NCBI GenBank assembly: GCA_004298505.1
Contig: SCRO01000044.1
Span: forward strand, 1-62,684
Direction of reading: 5' to 3'
Origin: Rhodanobacter sp.
GTDB lineage: Bacteria; Pseudomonadota; Gammaproteobacteria; Xanthomonadales; Rhodanobacteraceae
DNA: 62,684 nt
Shown piece after piece: positions 46,186 through 55,493 of this stretch. The notes beneath the pieces were generated by a model. That model was not told the DNA's origin, searched no databases, and saw nothing but the letters and a program-made list of their open reading frames with translations. A program made the translations under genes and the position numbers. The first letter of the stretch is position 1. Each line of letters begins with the position of its first letter.

Positions 46186-46212
46186 AAACCGCGGGTTCCA
46201 TGCGTGATCCAA

Positions 46213-46239
46213 GCGAGCCCGGCCCTTGGCCGGGCTCGC
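46213..46239 (+). terminator. Hairpin terminator after the Gly/His/Tyr-rich gene
   Basis: GCGAGCCCGGCC, loop CTT, GGCCGGGCTCGC: a perfect 12-bp stem 28 nt after the stop, then CGTTT. A strong structure with a weak U-run. Confidence 0.75.
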
Positions 46240-46394
46240 GCGTTTGCGGGAGGGTTCGGTGCGCTGCATAGATGGCCTCGCTCACAAAATGTGAACAACC
46301 GGCACGGCATGCTTGGCAACATGTTTTTTTGCACATCCCATGGTGCGCCCATGCATCTGTCCGATACGCTGGCCGCCATGATGGTGCAGCGCGC

Positions 46395-47645
46395 ATGACC
46401 GCACGGGAACCTGCGGTTCAGGTGGGCGTTGCCTCGCGCTTTCGCCAAGTTCGCCAGCAGACGCTGGCGCTCTGTGCCAGCCTGAGCGCCGAGGACATGC
46501 AGCTGCAGGCCATGCCTGATGCCAGCCCCACGAAATGGCATCTGGCCCACACCACCTGGTTCTTCGAGCAGTTCGTGCTGGGTCGAGACCCGACGTACCA
46601 GCCCCGCGATCGCGCCTGGAATTACCTGTTCAATTCCTACTACCAGTCGGTCGGCCCCATGCACGCACGCCCGCGTCGCGGGATGCTCTCGCGGCCCGCA
46701 CTGGACGAGGTGCGAGATTACCGGCGTCGCATCGATGACGCAGTGGTCGTGCTGCTGGAGCGCGAGGATGATGCCGAGCTGGTTGCCTTGGTCGAACTGG
46801 GCCTGCAGCACGAGCAGCAGCATCAGGAATTGTTGCTGACCGACATCAAGTACGCGTTCTGGTGCAACCCGCTGAAGCCGGCCTATCGTGCCCCGATCGC
46901 CTTGCCGGCGCAGTCGAAAATCGTGCCGCTGCGTTTCGTCGACGGTGGCGAAGGCATCGCGGAGATCGGTCATCGTGGCGAGGGTTTCGCGTTCGACAAC
47001 GAGACCCCGCGCCATCGCGTGCTGCTGCATCCGCACGCGCTGGCGAATCGCCTGGTGAGCAACGCGGAATACCTGGCTTTCGTACAAGAAGGCGGTTATC
47101 GCGAACCTGGCCTGTGGCTGTCCGATGGCTGGGCAACCGTACAGCGCGAGGGCTGGCAGCATCCGATCTACTGGCAGGACGACCTGGCCCGCGAGTTCAC
47201 CCTGGCCGGCGTGCGCGGGCTCGACCCCAGCGAACCGGTGTGCCATCTCAGCTACTACGAGGCCGACGCGTTTGCCCGCTGGGCCGGCGCACGCCTGCCA
47301 ACCGAGGCCGAATGGGAGTCGGCGGCGCACGGCGTGGCCGTTGGCGGCAACCTGCAGGACGACGGGCGCTACCAGCCACAGGCGGCGAGTGCCGGCGACG
47401 GCTTGTTGCAGTTGTACGGCGACGCGTGGGAATGGACCGCCTCGCCGTACGTGAGTTATCCGGGCTTCCACCCGCTGCCCGGTGCGCTGGGCGAGTACAA
47501 CGGCAAGTTCATGTGCGGCCAACAGGTGTTGCGTGGTGGCTCCTGCGTCACCCCGCGCGATCATTTGCGCGCCAGTTACCGTAACTTTTTTCCACCTCAT
47601 GCCCGCTGGCAATTCGCCGGGCTGCGACTGGGACAGGATCGATGA
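46395..47645 (+). CDS. egtB: Ergothioneine biosynthesis sulfoxide synthase EgtB
   Basis: 416 aa from ATG 46395. N-terminal DinB-like domain with the iron-binding His motifs KWHLAHTTWFFEQF and LQHEQQHQELL, then a formylglycine-enzyme-like domain (LVSNAEYLAFVQEGGYREP, LPTEAEWESAAHG, LRGGSCVTPRDHLR, ARWQFAGLR). EgtB joins a thiol (gamma-Glu-Cys or Cys) to the imidazole of hercynine using Fe(II) and O2. The stop overlaps the egtD start. Confidence 0.93.
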   Translation: MTAREPAVQVGVASRFRQVRQQTLALCASLSAEDMQLQAMPDASPTKWHLAHTTWFFEQFVLGRDPTYQPRDRAWNYLFNSYYQSVGPMHARPRRGMLSRPALDEVRDYRRRIDDAVVVLLEREDDAELVALVELGLQHEQQHQELLLTDIKYAFWCNPLKPAYRAPIALPAQSKIVPLRFVDGGEGIAEIGHRGEGFAFDNETPRHRVLLHPHALANRLVSNAEYLAFVQEGGYREPGLWLSDGWATVQREGWQHPIYWQDDLAREFTLAGVRGLDPSEPVCHLSYYEADAFARWAGARLPTEAEWESAAHGVAVGGNLQDDGRYQPQAASAGDGLLQLYGDAWEWTASPYVSYPGFHPLPGALGEYNGKFMCGQQVLRGGSCVTPRDHLRASYRNFFPPHARWQFAGLRLGQDR

Positions 47646-48631
47646 GTAGTGTACAAGCCTGCAGTGCCAGCGACGACGAGCGTCGCCCGCCTGCCCATGA
47701 CCTTCTTGAGGTGGCCCAGCGCGGGCTGGCGCGGGAACCGAAACGGCTGCCTTCGTGGCTGTTCTACGATCAGCGTGGTTCGGCGCTGTTCGAGCAGATC
47801 TGTGAGCAGCCGGAGTACTACCTGACACGCTGCGAGCTCAGCCTGATGGAACAGCACGCCGGCAGCATCGCCGATACCCTCGGCAGCGACGTGCGCCTGG
47901 TCGAGTACGGCAGCGGCAGCGGCGTGAAGACTCGCATCTTGCTGCGTCATCTGCACCAGCCGGTGAGCTATGTGCCGGTGGAAATCTCGCCCGAGCCCTT
48001 GCACCGGAGTGTGCAGCGGTTGGCGCATGAATTTCCCGGTTTGCCGCTGCAGCCGCTATGCGCGGATTTCAGCAAGCCGTTGCGCCTGCCGATTCCGCCA
48101 CGCGCGCCGCGGCACACGGTGGTGTATTTTCCCGGTTCCACCATCGGCAATTTCGAAGCCCATGATGCGGCAGCGCTGTTGCGCAAGATGCGCAACGAGA
48201 TGGGCGATGTCGGTGGCATCCTGATCGGTGTGGACCTCAAGAAGGATCCGGCGCGGATCGAGGCCGCGTACAACGACGCCGCCGGGGTCACGGCCGAGTT
48301 CACGCTCAACATGCTGGCGCGGCTGAACCGCGAGATCGGTAGCGATTTCGAACTCACGGCATTTGCCCATCGCGCGCGCTACAACCCCATGGCCGGGCGC
48401 ATCGAGACGCATATCGTCAGTCGTTGCGAGCAGCAGGTGAAGATCGGGCGCAACAAGGCCCTCTTCCGTACCGACGAAGCGATCCAGGTCGAGTACAGCT
48501 GCAAGTATTCGCTGGCCGATTTCGCCGCGCTGGCGGAGAAGGCAGGGCTGGCGGTGCTGCGGGTGTGGACCGACCCGCAGCAGATGTTCAGCGTGCAATA
48601 CCTGGCGCGCGCCAGCGTCGATCCGCACTGA
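47642..48631 (+). CDS. egtD: Histidine N-alpha-trimethyltransferase EgtD
   Basis: 329 aa. EgtD pattern: LFYDQRGSALFEQICEQPEYYLTR, VEYGSGSGVKTRILLRHL (SAM site), VPVEISPEPL, YFPGSTIGNF, GVDLKKDPARIEAAYND. It makes hercynine from histidine and SAM, the substrate for EgtB encoded just upstream and overlapping by 4 nt. No egtA, egtC or egtE gene is adjacent, so the C-S lyase must be supplied from elsewhere. Confidence 0.94.
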   Translation: MSSVQACSASDDERRPPAHDLLEVAQRGLAREPKRLPSWLFYDQRGSALFEQICEQPEYYLTRCELSLMEQHAGSIADTLGSDVRLVEYGSGSGVKTRILLRHLHQPVSYVPVEISPEPLHRSVQRLAHEFPGLPLQPLCADFSKPLRLPIPPRAPRHTVVYFPGSTIGNFEAHDAAALLRKMRNEMGDVGGILIGVDLKKDPARIEAAYNDAAGVTAEFTLNMLARLNREIGSDFELTAFAHRARYNPMAGRIETHIVSRCEQQVKIGRNKALFRTDEAIQVEYSCKYSLADFAALAEKAGLAVLRVWTDPQQMFSVQYLARASVDPH

Positions 48632-48663
48632 GGGTGAAAGGGGCGGGTCCGGGCCAGCGTCGG

Positions 48664-49107
48664 TCAGCCACGCGCCAGCGCGCCCTGGATGAACTGCTCC
48701 AGTTGCGCGGCATTCAAGGCGCCGGACTGGCGTGCGATTTCGCGCCCTTGCTTGAACATGGCCAGGGTGGGAATGCTGCGAATGTTGAATCGTGCAGCCA
48801 GTTGCTGTTGCGCTTCGGTGTCGAGCTTGGCCAGCCTCAACTGTGGCTCGAAGCGACTGGCTGCGTGCGCAAACACGGGGGCGAAACCGACGCAGGGGCC
48901 GCACCAGGGCGCCCAGAAATCCACCAGCACTGGCAGGTCACCCCGGCCGGCGATGGCGTCGAAATTGGCGGCGGTCAGTTCCACCGGATGTCCGGTGAAC
49001 AGCGCCTGGCGGCAGCGGCCGCAGATCGGTTTTTCCGCTACGCGATCGGCGGGCACGCGATTGAGGGTGTCGCAATGCGGGCAGGGAATCGCCAGCGGTG
49101 TATTCAT
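48664..49107 (-). CDS. trxC: Thioredoxin 2 (zinc-binding thioredoxin)
   Basis: 147 aa from ATG 49107. N-terminal zinc ribbon (Cys9, Cys12, Cys29, Cys32: PCPHC and CGRC) and a thioredoxin fold with active site WAPWCGPC (Cys69/Cys72) and the cis-Pro segment RSIPTLAMF. Trx2 reduces protein disulfides and is often under oxidative-stress control. It converges with egtD, 32 nt apart, another thiol-redox gene. Confidence 0.94.
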   Translation of the reverse strand: MNTPLAIPCPHCDTLNRVPADRVAEKPICGRCRQALFTGHPVELTAANFDAIAGRGDLPVLVDFWAPWCGPCVGFAPVFAHAASRFEPQLRLAKLDTEAQQQLAARFNIRSIPTLAMFKQGREIARQSGALNAAQLEQFIQGALARG

Positions 49108-49250
49108 TGCAAACTCCGGAAGCAGGGGGCGCTTGGCGCCATGACCTGCAGATGGCGGCGACGGACGCCGAATCCAAGGCGCGCGATTGGCACGCTTGCC
49201 CATTTCCAGCAGCGCGTGACCTGACGACCTCCGTGGGATTGGAGTTGAAA

Positions 49251-50972
49251 TCAGCCGAAGGTGAAGGCATACGCCCGCACGCCCGGGTCGAGGAAGGTGA
49301 TCTCGAACAGTCGCTCGCCGGTGCCGTTGGCCTGGCGCACCAGCTGGTACAGGCGCTGGCTGTCGATCGTGCCGTTGCCATCGACATCGGTATCCATGCC
49401 GTGGTCGGCGCCGGGCGGCTTGCCATCGATGCTGACGCGAAAGCGCACCGGCTTGCCGTCGGTGCCGGGGCCAAGCACCAGGTGCAGGTCGCGGCCGCGG
49501 AAACGGTAGGTGATGCTGCCGCCGGCACGGTCGAGTTCGGCGTACTCATCGTGCACGCTCCAGCGGCCGTCGAGTGCCCACTGGTTGGTGCCCAATGCCT
49601 TCGGCGCGTGGTAATTCCCGGCGTCGTCGCGGGAGACCCTGCCGCCCACAAAGTTCATCGCGCGGGCATAGCCGACATAGGTCTCCGGCGAGCGGGTGGA
49701 GTCGCTGGAAGGTGCGGCCTCGACATCACGGTGATCGTCGTTGACGTAGCCACTGGGAAGATTGTGGTTGCCGGCATCGGTCAGCAACTGACGGATCACG
49801 TCCTCGCTTTCGTGGTAGTTGCCCTCGCCGAAGTGGTGGTTGCGGATCCGGCCCCGCGCATCGATGAAGTAGTGCGCCGGCCAGTATTCGTTGTGAAAGC
49901 CCCTCCAGATGGCGTAGCCGTTGTCCAGCGCTACCGGATAGTCGACGCCCAGTTCCTTCACGGCCGTGGCCACGTTGTGCGGATTCTTCTCGAACGCGAA
50001 CTCCGGCGAGTGCACACCGATGATCACCAGGCCGTGGCTCTTGTATTTGTCATACCAGCCGCGCACATAGGGCAGGGTGCGGATGCAGTTGATGCAGGAA
50101 TACGTCCAGAAGTCGACCAGCACCACCTTGCCGCGCAGCGACTCGACGCTCAGCGGCTTGCTGTTGAGCCAGCCGGTGGCGCCGGCCAGCGAGGGGAACT
50201 CACCTTCCACCGGCAGCGGATCGCCGACGCGCAGTGGTGGCCGTGGTGCCGGTGCGGGGCGTACCGCGCCGATCAGTTTCTGTTCGATACCGCTGGTGCT
50301 GGCCAGCGAGATGCGGGTCAGCAGGCCCGTGTCTAGCCCCAGCGCGATGGCAGCTACGCCACACAGCACCAGCACGCCGAGTGTGCGGCGCACCCATTCC
50401 CCGGCGCCGAGCGAGCGCTTCATTAGTTCGAACAGCTTGCCGCCGATGAGCAGCGCAACGGCCAGCGAAGTGGCCGCACCGACAGCATAAGAGAGCAGCA
50501 ACAAGGTGGTCTGCACACTGGCGCCGTTCAGCGCCGCGCCGGTCAGCAGCAGGCCGAGGATCGGCCCGGCGCAGGGCGCCCACAGCAGACCGGTGGCAAC
50601 TCCGAGGCCCACGGCGCCGCAGATCGAATCGCCTTTGCTGGCGGAGCGGTTCGACAGGCGGTTGCCCAGCGCCACGAACGGACGACTGATCCAGTCGGCC
50701 AGATGGGTCGACAGCAGGGTCAGGCCGAGCACGGCCAGCACCACCATCGCCACGTAACGGCCATACTGGTTTGCGTGCACCGCCCAGCCGCCGCCCACGG
50801 CGGCCAGCGTAGCCACGGCGGCAAAGGTGATCGCCATGCCCAGCAGCAGCGGTAGGCCGTTGCGCATGAACGGCTTGTCCGAGCGCGCGAACACGAACGG
50901 CAGCACCGGCAGGATGCAGGGGCTGAGGATGGTCAGGAGGCCACCCAGATAGGCGAGGATCAACACGAGCAT
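49251..50972 (-). CDS. dipZ: DipZ-type CcdA-thioredoxin fusion
   Basis: 573 aa. Domains: a CcdA/DsbD-like membrane part with six or seven helices (about residues 1-215; TILSPCILPVLPF and LLWAPCAGPILGLL carry the redox Cys pair), a TlpA-like periplasmic thioredoxin (about 245-390; VDFWTYSCINCIRTLPYV gives a CxxC), and a C-terminal beta-rich domain found in DipZ proteins (GRWSVHDEYAELD). It brings electrons from cytoplasmic thioredoxin to the periplasm. Alone between trxC and yajQ in the same direction. Confidence 0.9.
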   Translation of the reverse strand: MLVLILAYLGGLLTILSPCILPVLPFVFARSDKPFMRNGLPLLLGMAITFAAVATLAAVGGGWAVHANQYGRYVAMVVLAVLGLTLLSTHLADWISRPFVALGNRLSNRSASKGDSICGAVGLGVATGLLWAPCAGPILGLLLTGAALNGASVQTTLLLLSYAVGAATSLAVALLIGGKLFELMKRSLGAGEWVRRTLGVLVLCGVAAIALGLDTGLLTRISLASTSGIEQKLIGAVRPAPAPRPPLRVGDPLPVEGEFPSLAGATGWLNSKPLSVESLRGKVVLVDFWTYSCINCIRTLPYVRGWYDKYKSHGLVIIGVHSPEFAFEKNPHNVATAVKELGVDYPVALDNGYAIWRGFHNEYWPAHYFIDARGRIRNHHFGEGNYHESEDVIRQLLTDAGNHNLPSGYVNDDHRDVEAAPSSDSTRSPETYVGYARAMNFVGGRVSRDDAGNYHAPKALGTNQWALDGRWSVHDEYAELDRAGGSITYRFRGRDLHLVLGPGTDGKPVRFRVSIDGKPPGADHGMDTDVDGNGTIDSQRLYQLVRQANGTGERLFEITFLDPGVRAYAFTFG

Positions 50973-50993
50973 GCCGGAAGCGGATGGAACGGG

Positions 50994-51476
50994 TCAGTCG
51001 CGAAAGTTGTCAAACTGTAGCGGGAGCTCCACATCGGCCTTGCGCAGCAGCGCCATCGCTTCCTGCAGGTCGTCGCGCTTCTTGCCGCTGACGCGCAGCT
51101 TGTCGCCGTTGATCTGCGCCTCGACCTTGAGCTTGGCCGACTTCAACGCGGCCACCAGCTTCTTCGCCACCGGCTGCTCGATGCCCTGCTTGACGGTGAT
51201 TTTCTGGCGTGAGCCGCCCAGGTTGGTTTCCGGGTCGCCCGCCTCCAGCGCGCGGATGTCGATCTTGCGCGCCACCAGGCGCCCCCGCAGGATCTCGAGC
51301 ATCTGCTGCAGCTGGAACTCGCTGGGCGCAGTCTGGGTGATCACGAAATCGTCCAGCGCGTAGGAGGCATCCTGGCCCTTGAAGTCGAAACGATTCGACA
51401 GCTCGCGGTTGGCCTGGTCGACGGCATTGGTCAGCTCGTGCTTGTCGACTTCGGAGATCACGTCAAAGGAAGGCAT
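50994..51476 (-). CDS. YajQ-family nucleotide-binding protein
   Basis: 160 aa, full-length. MPSFDVISEVDKHELTNAVDQ, RFDFKGQDASYAL, FVITQTAP, KITVKQGIEQPVAKKL, VEAQINGDKLRVSGKKRDDLQE: all match YajQ. The Xanthomonas homologue binds cyclic di-GMP and controls virulence genes; this is established for that protein, so c-di-GMP binding here is a family inference. 21 nt before dipZ in transcription order. Confidence 0.93.
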   Translation of the reverse strand: MPSFDVISEVDKHELTNAVDQANRELSNRFDFKGQDASYALDDFVITQTAPSEFQLQQMLEILRGRLVARKIDIRALEAGDPETNLGGSRQKITVKQGIEQPVAKKLVAALKSAKLKVEAQINGDKLRVSGKKRDDLQEAMALLRKADVELPLQFDNFRD

Positions 51477-51580
51477 GGCAGTACTCGTGCAACGCGGCAG
51501 ACCAGTGTAAGCGATGCGGGCCTGGCTGATGGATAATGCCGCGTGGCAACATGCAGCGAGGCGCGCCGGGCGATGCTCGA

Positions 51581-52759
51581 ATGAAGGTGGATGTCCTGAT
51601 CGTCGGCGCCGGTGCCGCGGGCCTGATGTGTGCGATCAGCGCCGGCCAGCGGGGCCGCCGCGTGCTGGTGGTGGATCACGCCAACAAGGTCGGCAAGAAG
51701 ATCCTGATGTCCGGCGGCGGGCGCTGCAATTTCACCAACCTCGGCGTTACGCCTGCGCAGTACCTGTCGGCCAACCCGCACTTCGCCAAATCCGCGCTGG
51801 CACGCTATACGCCGTGGGACTTCATTGCGCTGGTCGAGAAACACCGCATCGCCTACCACGAGAAGGAGCTGGGCCAGCTGTTCTGCGACGACTCCTCCAG
51901 ACAGGTCGTGCGCATGTTGCTGGACGAATGCATCGCTGCCGGCGTCAGCGTGGAAGCGAACTGCGGCGTGCAGTCCGTACGCAAGACCCTGGAAGGATTC
52001 AGCGTCCATACCGCGCGCGGCGAGGTACATGCACAGTCGCTGGTGGTGGCCAGTGGCGGCCTGTCGATTCCCAGCATGGGAGCCACCGGTTTTGGTTATG
52101 CACTGGCGCGCCAGTTCGGCCACGCCGTGCTGCCGACGCGGGCGGGCCTGGTGCCGTTGACGCTCAGCGGCAAGCACCAGCAGCACTACCGGGACCTCGC
52201 CGGTGTGGCGTTGCCCACAGCAGAAGCCAGCGTCGGCAGGCAGGGCTTTCGTGCCGGTCTGCTGTTCACCCATCGCGGTCTCAGCGGACCGGCCATCCTG
52301 CAGATCTCCTCCTACTGGCAGCCCGGTGACGACTTGCGCCTCGACCTGCTGCCCGACCAGGACGTGGGCGGATGGCTGCTCGCACAACGTCTGGCGCGTC
52401 CCCCGGCCGAACTGAAGAGCGTGCTCGGCGAAGTCTTGCCGAAGCGGCTTGTCCAGCGTTTGTGCGAGCAACGCTTCGACAGTCGCCCGATGCGCCAGTA
52501 TCGCGAGGCCGAACTCAGCGGGATCGGCGAGGAACTTCACGCCTGGCCGATCACTGCCAGCGGTACCGAGGGCTATCGCACCGCTGAGGTCACCCTGGGC
52601 GGCGTCGACACCGACGAGTTGTCCTCCAGCACGATGCAGTCGAAACTCGTGCCCGGCCTGTACTTCATCGGCGAGGTGGTCGACGTCAGCGGCTGGCTCG
52701 GTGGTTACAACTTCCAGTGGGCCTGGGCGTCGGGGTGGGCGGCGGGCGAGGTGGCATAG
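51581..52759 (+). CDS. HI0933/YhiN-like FAD-dependent flavoprotein
   Basis: 392 aa from ATG 51581. N-terminal Rossmann motif VDVLIVGAGAAGLMCAISAGQRG, the family signature GKKILMSGGGRCNFTN, VVASGGLSIPSMGATGFGY, and the C-terminal FAD segment GLYFIGEVVDVSGWLGGYNFQWAWASG. Cytoplasmic oxidoreductase of undetermined substrate. The start was set at the ATG directly before the Rossmann strand. Confidence 0.92.
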   Translation: MKVDVLIVGAGAAGLMCAISAGQRGRRVLVVDHANKVGKKILMSGGGRCNFTNLGVTPAQYLSANPHFAKSALARYTPWDFIALVEKHRIAYHEKELGQLFCDDSSRQVVRMLLDECIAAGVSVEANCGVQSVRKTLEGFSVHTARGEVHAQSLVVASGGLSIPSMGATGFGYALARQFGHAVLPTRAGLVPLTLSGKHQQHYRDLAGVALPTAEASVGRQGFRAGLLFTHRGLSGPAILQISSYWQPGDDLRLDLLPDQDVGGWLLAQRLARPPAELKSVLGEVLPKRLVQRLCEQRFDSRPMRQYREAELSGIGEELHAWPITASGTEGYRTAEVTLGGVDTDELSSSTMQSKLVPGLYFIGEVVDVSGWLGGYNFQWAWASGWAAGEVA

Positions 52760-52935
52760 GATGTGGGGGAGCCCGGTTTTTGCAATCCGCCTGCGTACGC
52801 GGCAAGGCCATGAGCCGTTCACCTCGCGTCATTGTCGCGCGGCTGACGGTGCCGCTGATCGCCTGGCCAAGTGCCTTGACGCGTTGCCGAAGCTGCGCTG
52901 ACCGGCAGACAACGCGGCCGGCGGGGCGAGATGCT

Positions 52936-53751
52936 TCAAAGCGGCGGTTGCAATCGCGCCGGCGTGGCTGGCGGGCGCGGCCCCACCTGCGCCGAAGTTG
53001 CCCAGTGAAGATGGTGCGGGTCGAAGTCGTGCTCGAGCAGTGGCTTGATGATACGGAAATACGGCGATATATCGAAATCACGTGGCGTGAACAGCTTGGA
53101 GCTGCGGATATGCAGGATCTCCCTGCGCGCGGCCTGCGTGCCGCGCAATTTGCGGTAGCCGGGATCGAGTATCGGCAGGATCGGATAGCACACGCTCTGG
53201 AATGCGGCGGCGATCAATGACGAACAGATCGCCTGGGTCGGTTCACCGCTGCCCAGCGCCAGCAGGCGCCGGCGCCAGCGCCCGGGTACCGGCGGCGCAG
53301 GCACCAGATAACGCATGAGGTCGATCACGTTGCGCATGTCGTAGCGCTGGCCAAGTCGACGCGAGGCGTGTTCAATCACGCGCGCGATGTCGCCAGCGTC
53401 GAGGCCAACCGGGCGACAGATCCGCGTGTGCGCCCCGCGATACACTTCCAGTGGCACGGCCCGCACGCCGTCGAGTACGTCGGCCTCGATCAGCACGTGG
53501 GCGCCGAGCTTGGGATACTGATCGCGCAAAGCATTACCCACGAACAATGCCGCGTGTGACCAGCTCGACTGGGTGATGTATTTGATCGCGCTGCTGATGC
53601 GGCTGCTGCCATCGACCAGCAGCACGTCGCCGGGCCGCAGTGATGCCTCCAGCAGGGCGAAGCCCGAGGTGCCGAAGTGCCTGGCGCCGGCGCGAGGTTG
53701 CGAGAGGTAGCGCGCCAACGCGCGGCCAAACCAACGCAGCGGATGGAACAT
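52936..53751 (-). CDS. YiiX/YebB-like permuted-papain cysteine hydrolase
   Basis: 271 aa. LRPGDVLLVDGSSRISSAI, SSWSHAALFVG with the catalytic-type His, HVLIEADVLDGVRAVPL, and a later QAICSSLIAAAF with the Cys: the order His then Cys is that of permuted NlpC/P60 hydrolases of the YiiX type. No signal peptide is evident. Such enzymes are often annotated lipo-like proteins; the substrate is unknown. 176 nt before it (52760-52935) show nothing recognisable. Confidence 0.8.
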   Translation of the reverse strand: MFHPLRWFGRALARYLSQPRAGARHFGTSGFALLEASLRPGDVLLVDGSSRISSAIKYITQSSWSHAALFVGNALRDQYPKLGAHVLIEADVLDGVRAVPLEVYRGAHTRICRPVGLDAGDIARVIEHASRRLGQRYDMRNVIDLMRYLVPAPPVPGRWRRRLLALGSGEPTQAICSSLIAAAFQSVCYPILPILDPGYRKLRGTQAARREILHIRSSKLFTPRDFDISPYFRIIKPLLEHDFDPHHLHWATSAQVGPRPPATPARLQPPL

Positions 53752-53900
53752 CGTCGTACGCTCCTGGCGGTCAAGGGCAGGACGAGCTTAAGCCGTGGAC
53801 GCGTCGATGTCAGCGTATCGGCGACGATGCACGTGTTTCACTGGCGCGGCGGATTTTCTCGAGGTGATGACCAATACCTTGGTTTGCGGCGCCCGCTTGC

Positions 53901-54062
53901 CAGGGCTACGCCAAGCTGATCGCCGAGCAGCGCTTCAAGCCGGCCGGCTTCCCGCTGCCGCTGAGATTCAAGGATGGGGGCCTGGCGCAGGCGGCCGCCG
54001 AGGCGCAGCGCGTGCCGTTGCCGTTTGCCGGCATACGCGCCGCGCAGGGCGCTGGTCGACAA
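53901..54062 (+). pseudogene. C-terminal remnant of a 3-hydroxyisobutyrate-dehydrogenase-like gene
   Basis: The frame reads QGYAKLIAEQRFKPAGFPLP, then LRFKDGGLAQAAAEAQRVPL, then PFAGIRAAQGAG. This is the substrate-domain end of NAD(P)-dependent beta-hydroxyacid dehydrogenases (KD...LA...AAE...VPLP). Two stops precede it (53865-53870), no Rossmann domain exists upstream, and the frame runs on without family sequence, so only about 55 codons survive. Confidence 0.6.
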
Positions 54063-54117
54063 GTCTGGTTCGACGCGCCAAGATGCCCACCTTTGCCTGA
54101 CTGCTGCGGAACCATCC

Positions 54118-54723
54118 ATGCCAATCACCCTGGCCATCATCGCCATTACCGCGATCGTCTCGTTCCTGGCGTTCAAAAACAGTCGGTTGATGAACGACCT
54201 GATCCTGTGGCCACCGGCGATCACCCGCCAGCGCGAGTACCACCGGTTGGTGACTTACGGCGTGGTGCACGCTGATTTCGGCCACCTGTTGTTCAACATG
54301 TTCACCTTGTTTTTCTTCGGCCGCGCGATGGAGCCGTTCTTCACCGGTATGCTCGGTGTGCTGGGCTTTGCGTTGTTCTACATCGGTGGCCTGGTGATCT
54401 CGATCCTGCCGACCTACCTGAAGAACCGCAACAACCCGAACTACCATAGCCTGGGTGCATCCGGTGCGGTATCGGCCGTGCTTTTTGCTTACATTCTGAT
54501 TGCGCCATGGCAGCAGATCATCGTGCTGGTGATACCCATGCCGGCGATCGTCTACGCCGTGCTGTACACGGCCTATTCGATCTACATGGATCGGCGTGGA
54601 CAGGGCAATATCAATCACAGCGCCCATCTGTGGGGAGCTGCCTACGGCGTGTTGTTCACTATCCTGGTCAATCATCGGGTGCTGCCGCATTTCATCGACG
54701 CATTGATGCACCCGGGTTTCTGA
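54118..54723 (+). CDS. Rhomboid-family intramembrane serine protease
   Basis: 201 aa. Six membrane helices. Catalytic Ser115 in HSLGASGAVSAVLF and His170 in NHSAHLWGAAYG; the L1-loop His-Gly-type segment reads HADFGHLLFNMFTLFFFG. It cleaves membrane proteins within the bilayer; the substrate is unknown. The ATG at 54118 begins the first helix directly; longer in-frame starts run back into the pseudogene remnant. Confidence 0.92.
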   Translation: MPITLAIIAITAIVSFLAFKNSRLMNDLILWPPAITRQREYHRLVTYGVVHADFGHLLFNMFTLFFFGRAMEPFFTGMLGVLGFALFYIGGLVISILPTYLKNRNNPNYHSLGASGAVSAVLFAYILIAPWQQIIVLVIPMPAIVYAVLYTAYSIYMDRRGQGNINHSAHLWGAAYGVLFTILVNHRVLPHFIDALMHPGF

Positions 54724-54862
54724 TCTGCCGCGGCAATCTGTCGGGCAAGCTGCCGGTTCGCATGCAGGTGGATGAACGATTCGCGCAGTGCGTAATGCCA
54801 CGTGTCGCCGAGGCGTGCATACTGGGGTCGGTTTCCACCGGTCACCGCAGGAGAACGAACGC

Positions 54863-55357
54863 ATGGCTATGACACGCAAGTCGGCAGCGAAGAAATCCGC
54901 GGCAAAGAAAGCACCCGCCAAGAAGGAAGCTCCGAAGAGGAAGGCAGCCACCAGCACGGCATCCACCAGCAGCGCAGGCAAGTCGGCGCCGCGCAAGGCA
55001 GCGGTGAAAAAGTCGGCTGCCAAAGAGCCGATGGTGAAGAAAGTGGCATCACGCAAGGTCGCCACGAAAAAGACCGCGGCAAGTTCCGTCGCGAAGAAAC
55101 CAGCACCGCGCAAGCAGGTGGCGCGGCAAGACGCACCGGTGCGGCACATCAGTCCGGAAGAGGCGGTAGTCCACATCCAGGCATTGCTCGACGCTAAGCA
55201 CGAACGCGATCAGCGTGGGCCGGGCTGGCCGGGTGCCAACCTGCCGCACTGCGCGCCAGATGCCACGGATTTGCATCCGCCGGCATCCGGGTCGGGTGGC
55301 GGTGATGACCGCCTGCCGGCAGCCCAGCGCAACGAGCAGAGCAAGCGCAAGGACTGA
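54863..55357 (+). CDS. Lys/Ala-rich histone H1-like protein
   Basis: 164 aa from ATG 54863, with AGGAGA upstream. Residues 1-90 are built of Lys/Ala/Pro repeats (SAAKKSAAKKAPAKKEAPKR) like the C-terminal tail of eukaryotic H1 and bacterial AlgP/HctB-type proteins. A short ordered segment follows (ISPEEAVVHIQALLDAKHER) and then a Gly/Pro/Asp-rich end. DNA or RNA binding and nucleoid association are inferred from composition. Repeats of this kind often vary in number between strains. Confidence 0.8.
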   Translation: MAMTRKSAAKKSAAKKAPAKKEAPKRKAATSTASTSSAGKSAPRKAAVKKSAAKEPMVKKVASRKVATKKTAASSVAKKPAPRKQVARQDAPVRHISPEEAVVHIQALLDAKHERDQRGPGWPGANLPHCAPDATDLHPPASGSGGGDDRLPAAQRNEQSKRKD

Positions 55358-55493
55358 TCGCGACGGCTCGTGCGCCGCGTTGTTCTCTGCGCAGGCCGGA
55401 GTGCACGCACCGCACGGCCAGGCGACGTGCGCTCAGGGTGGGTTCAAGCGTTCGGGTCCACGGTAGGGTTGTCGTTCGCCGCGGAGGTGAATC

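Noticed and set aside
46213..46239. GC palindrome read as a REP element
   Set aside because: Its stem GCGAGCCCGGCC does not share the GCCCGCTCGCGGGC core of the REP-like family; it fits a terminator.
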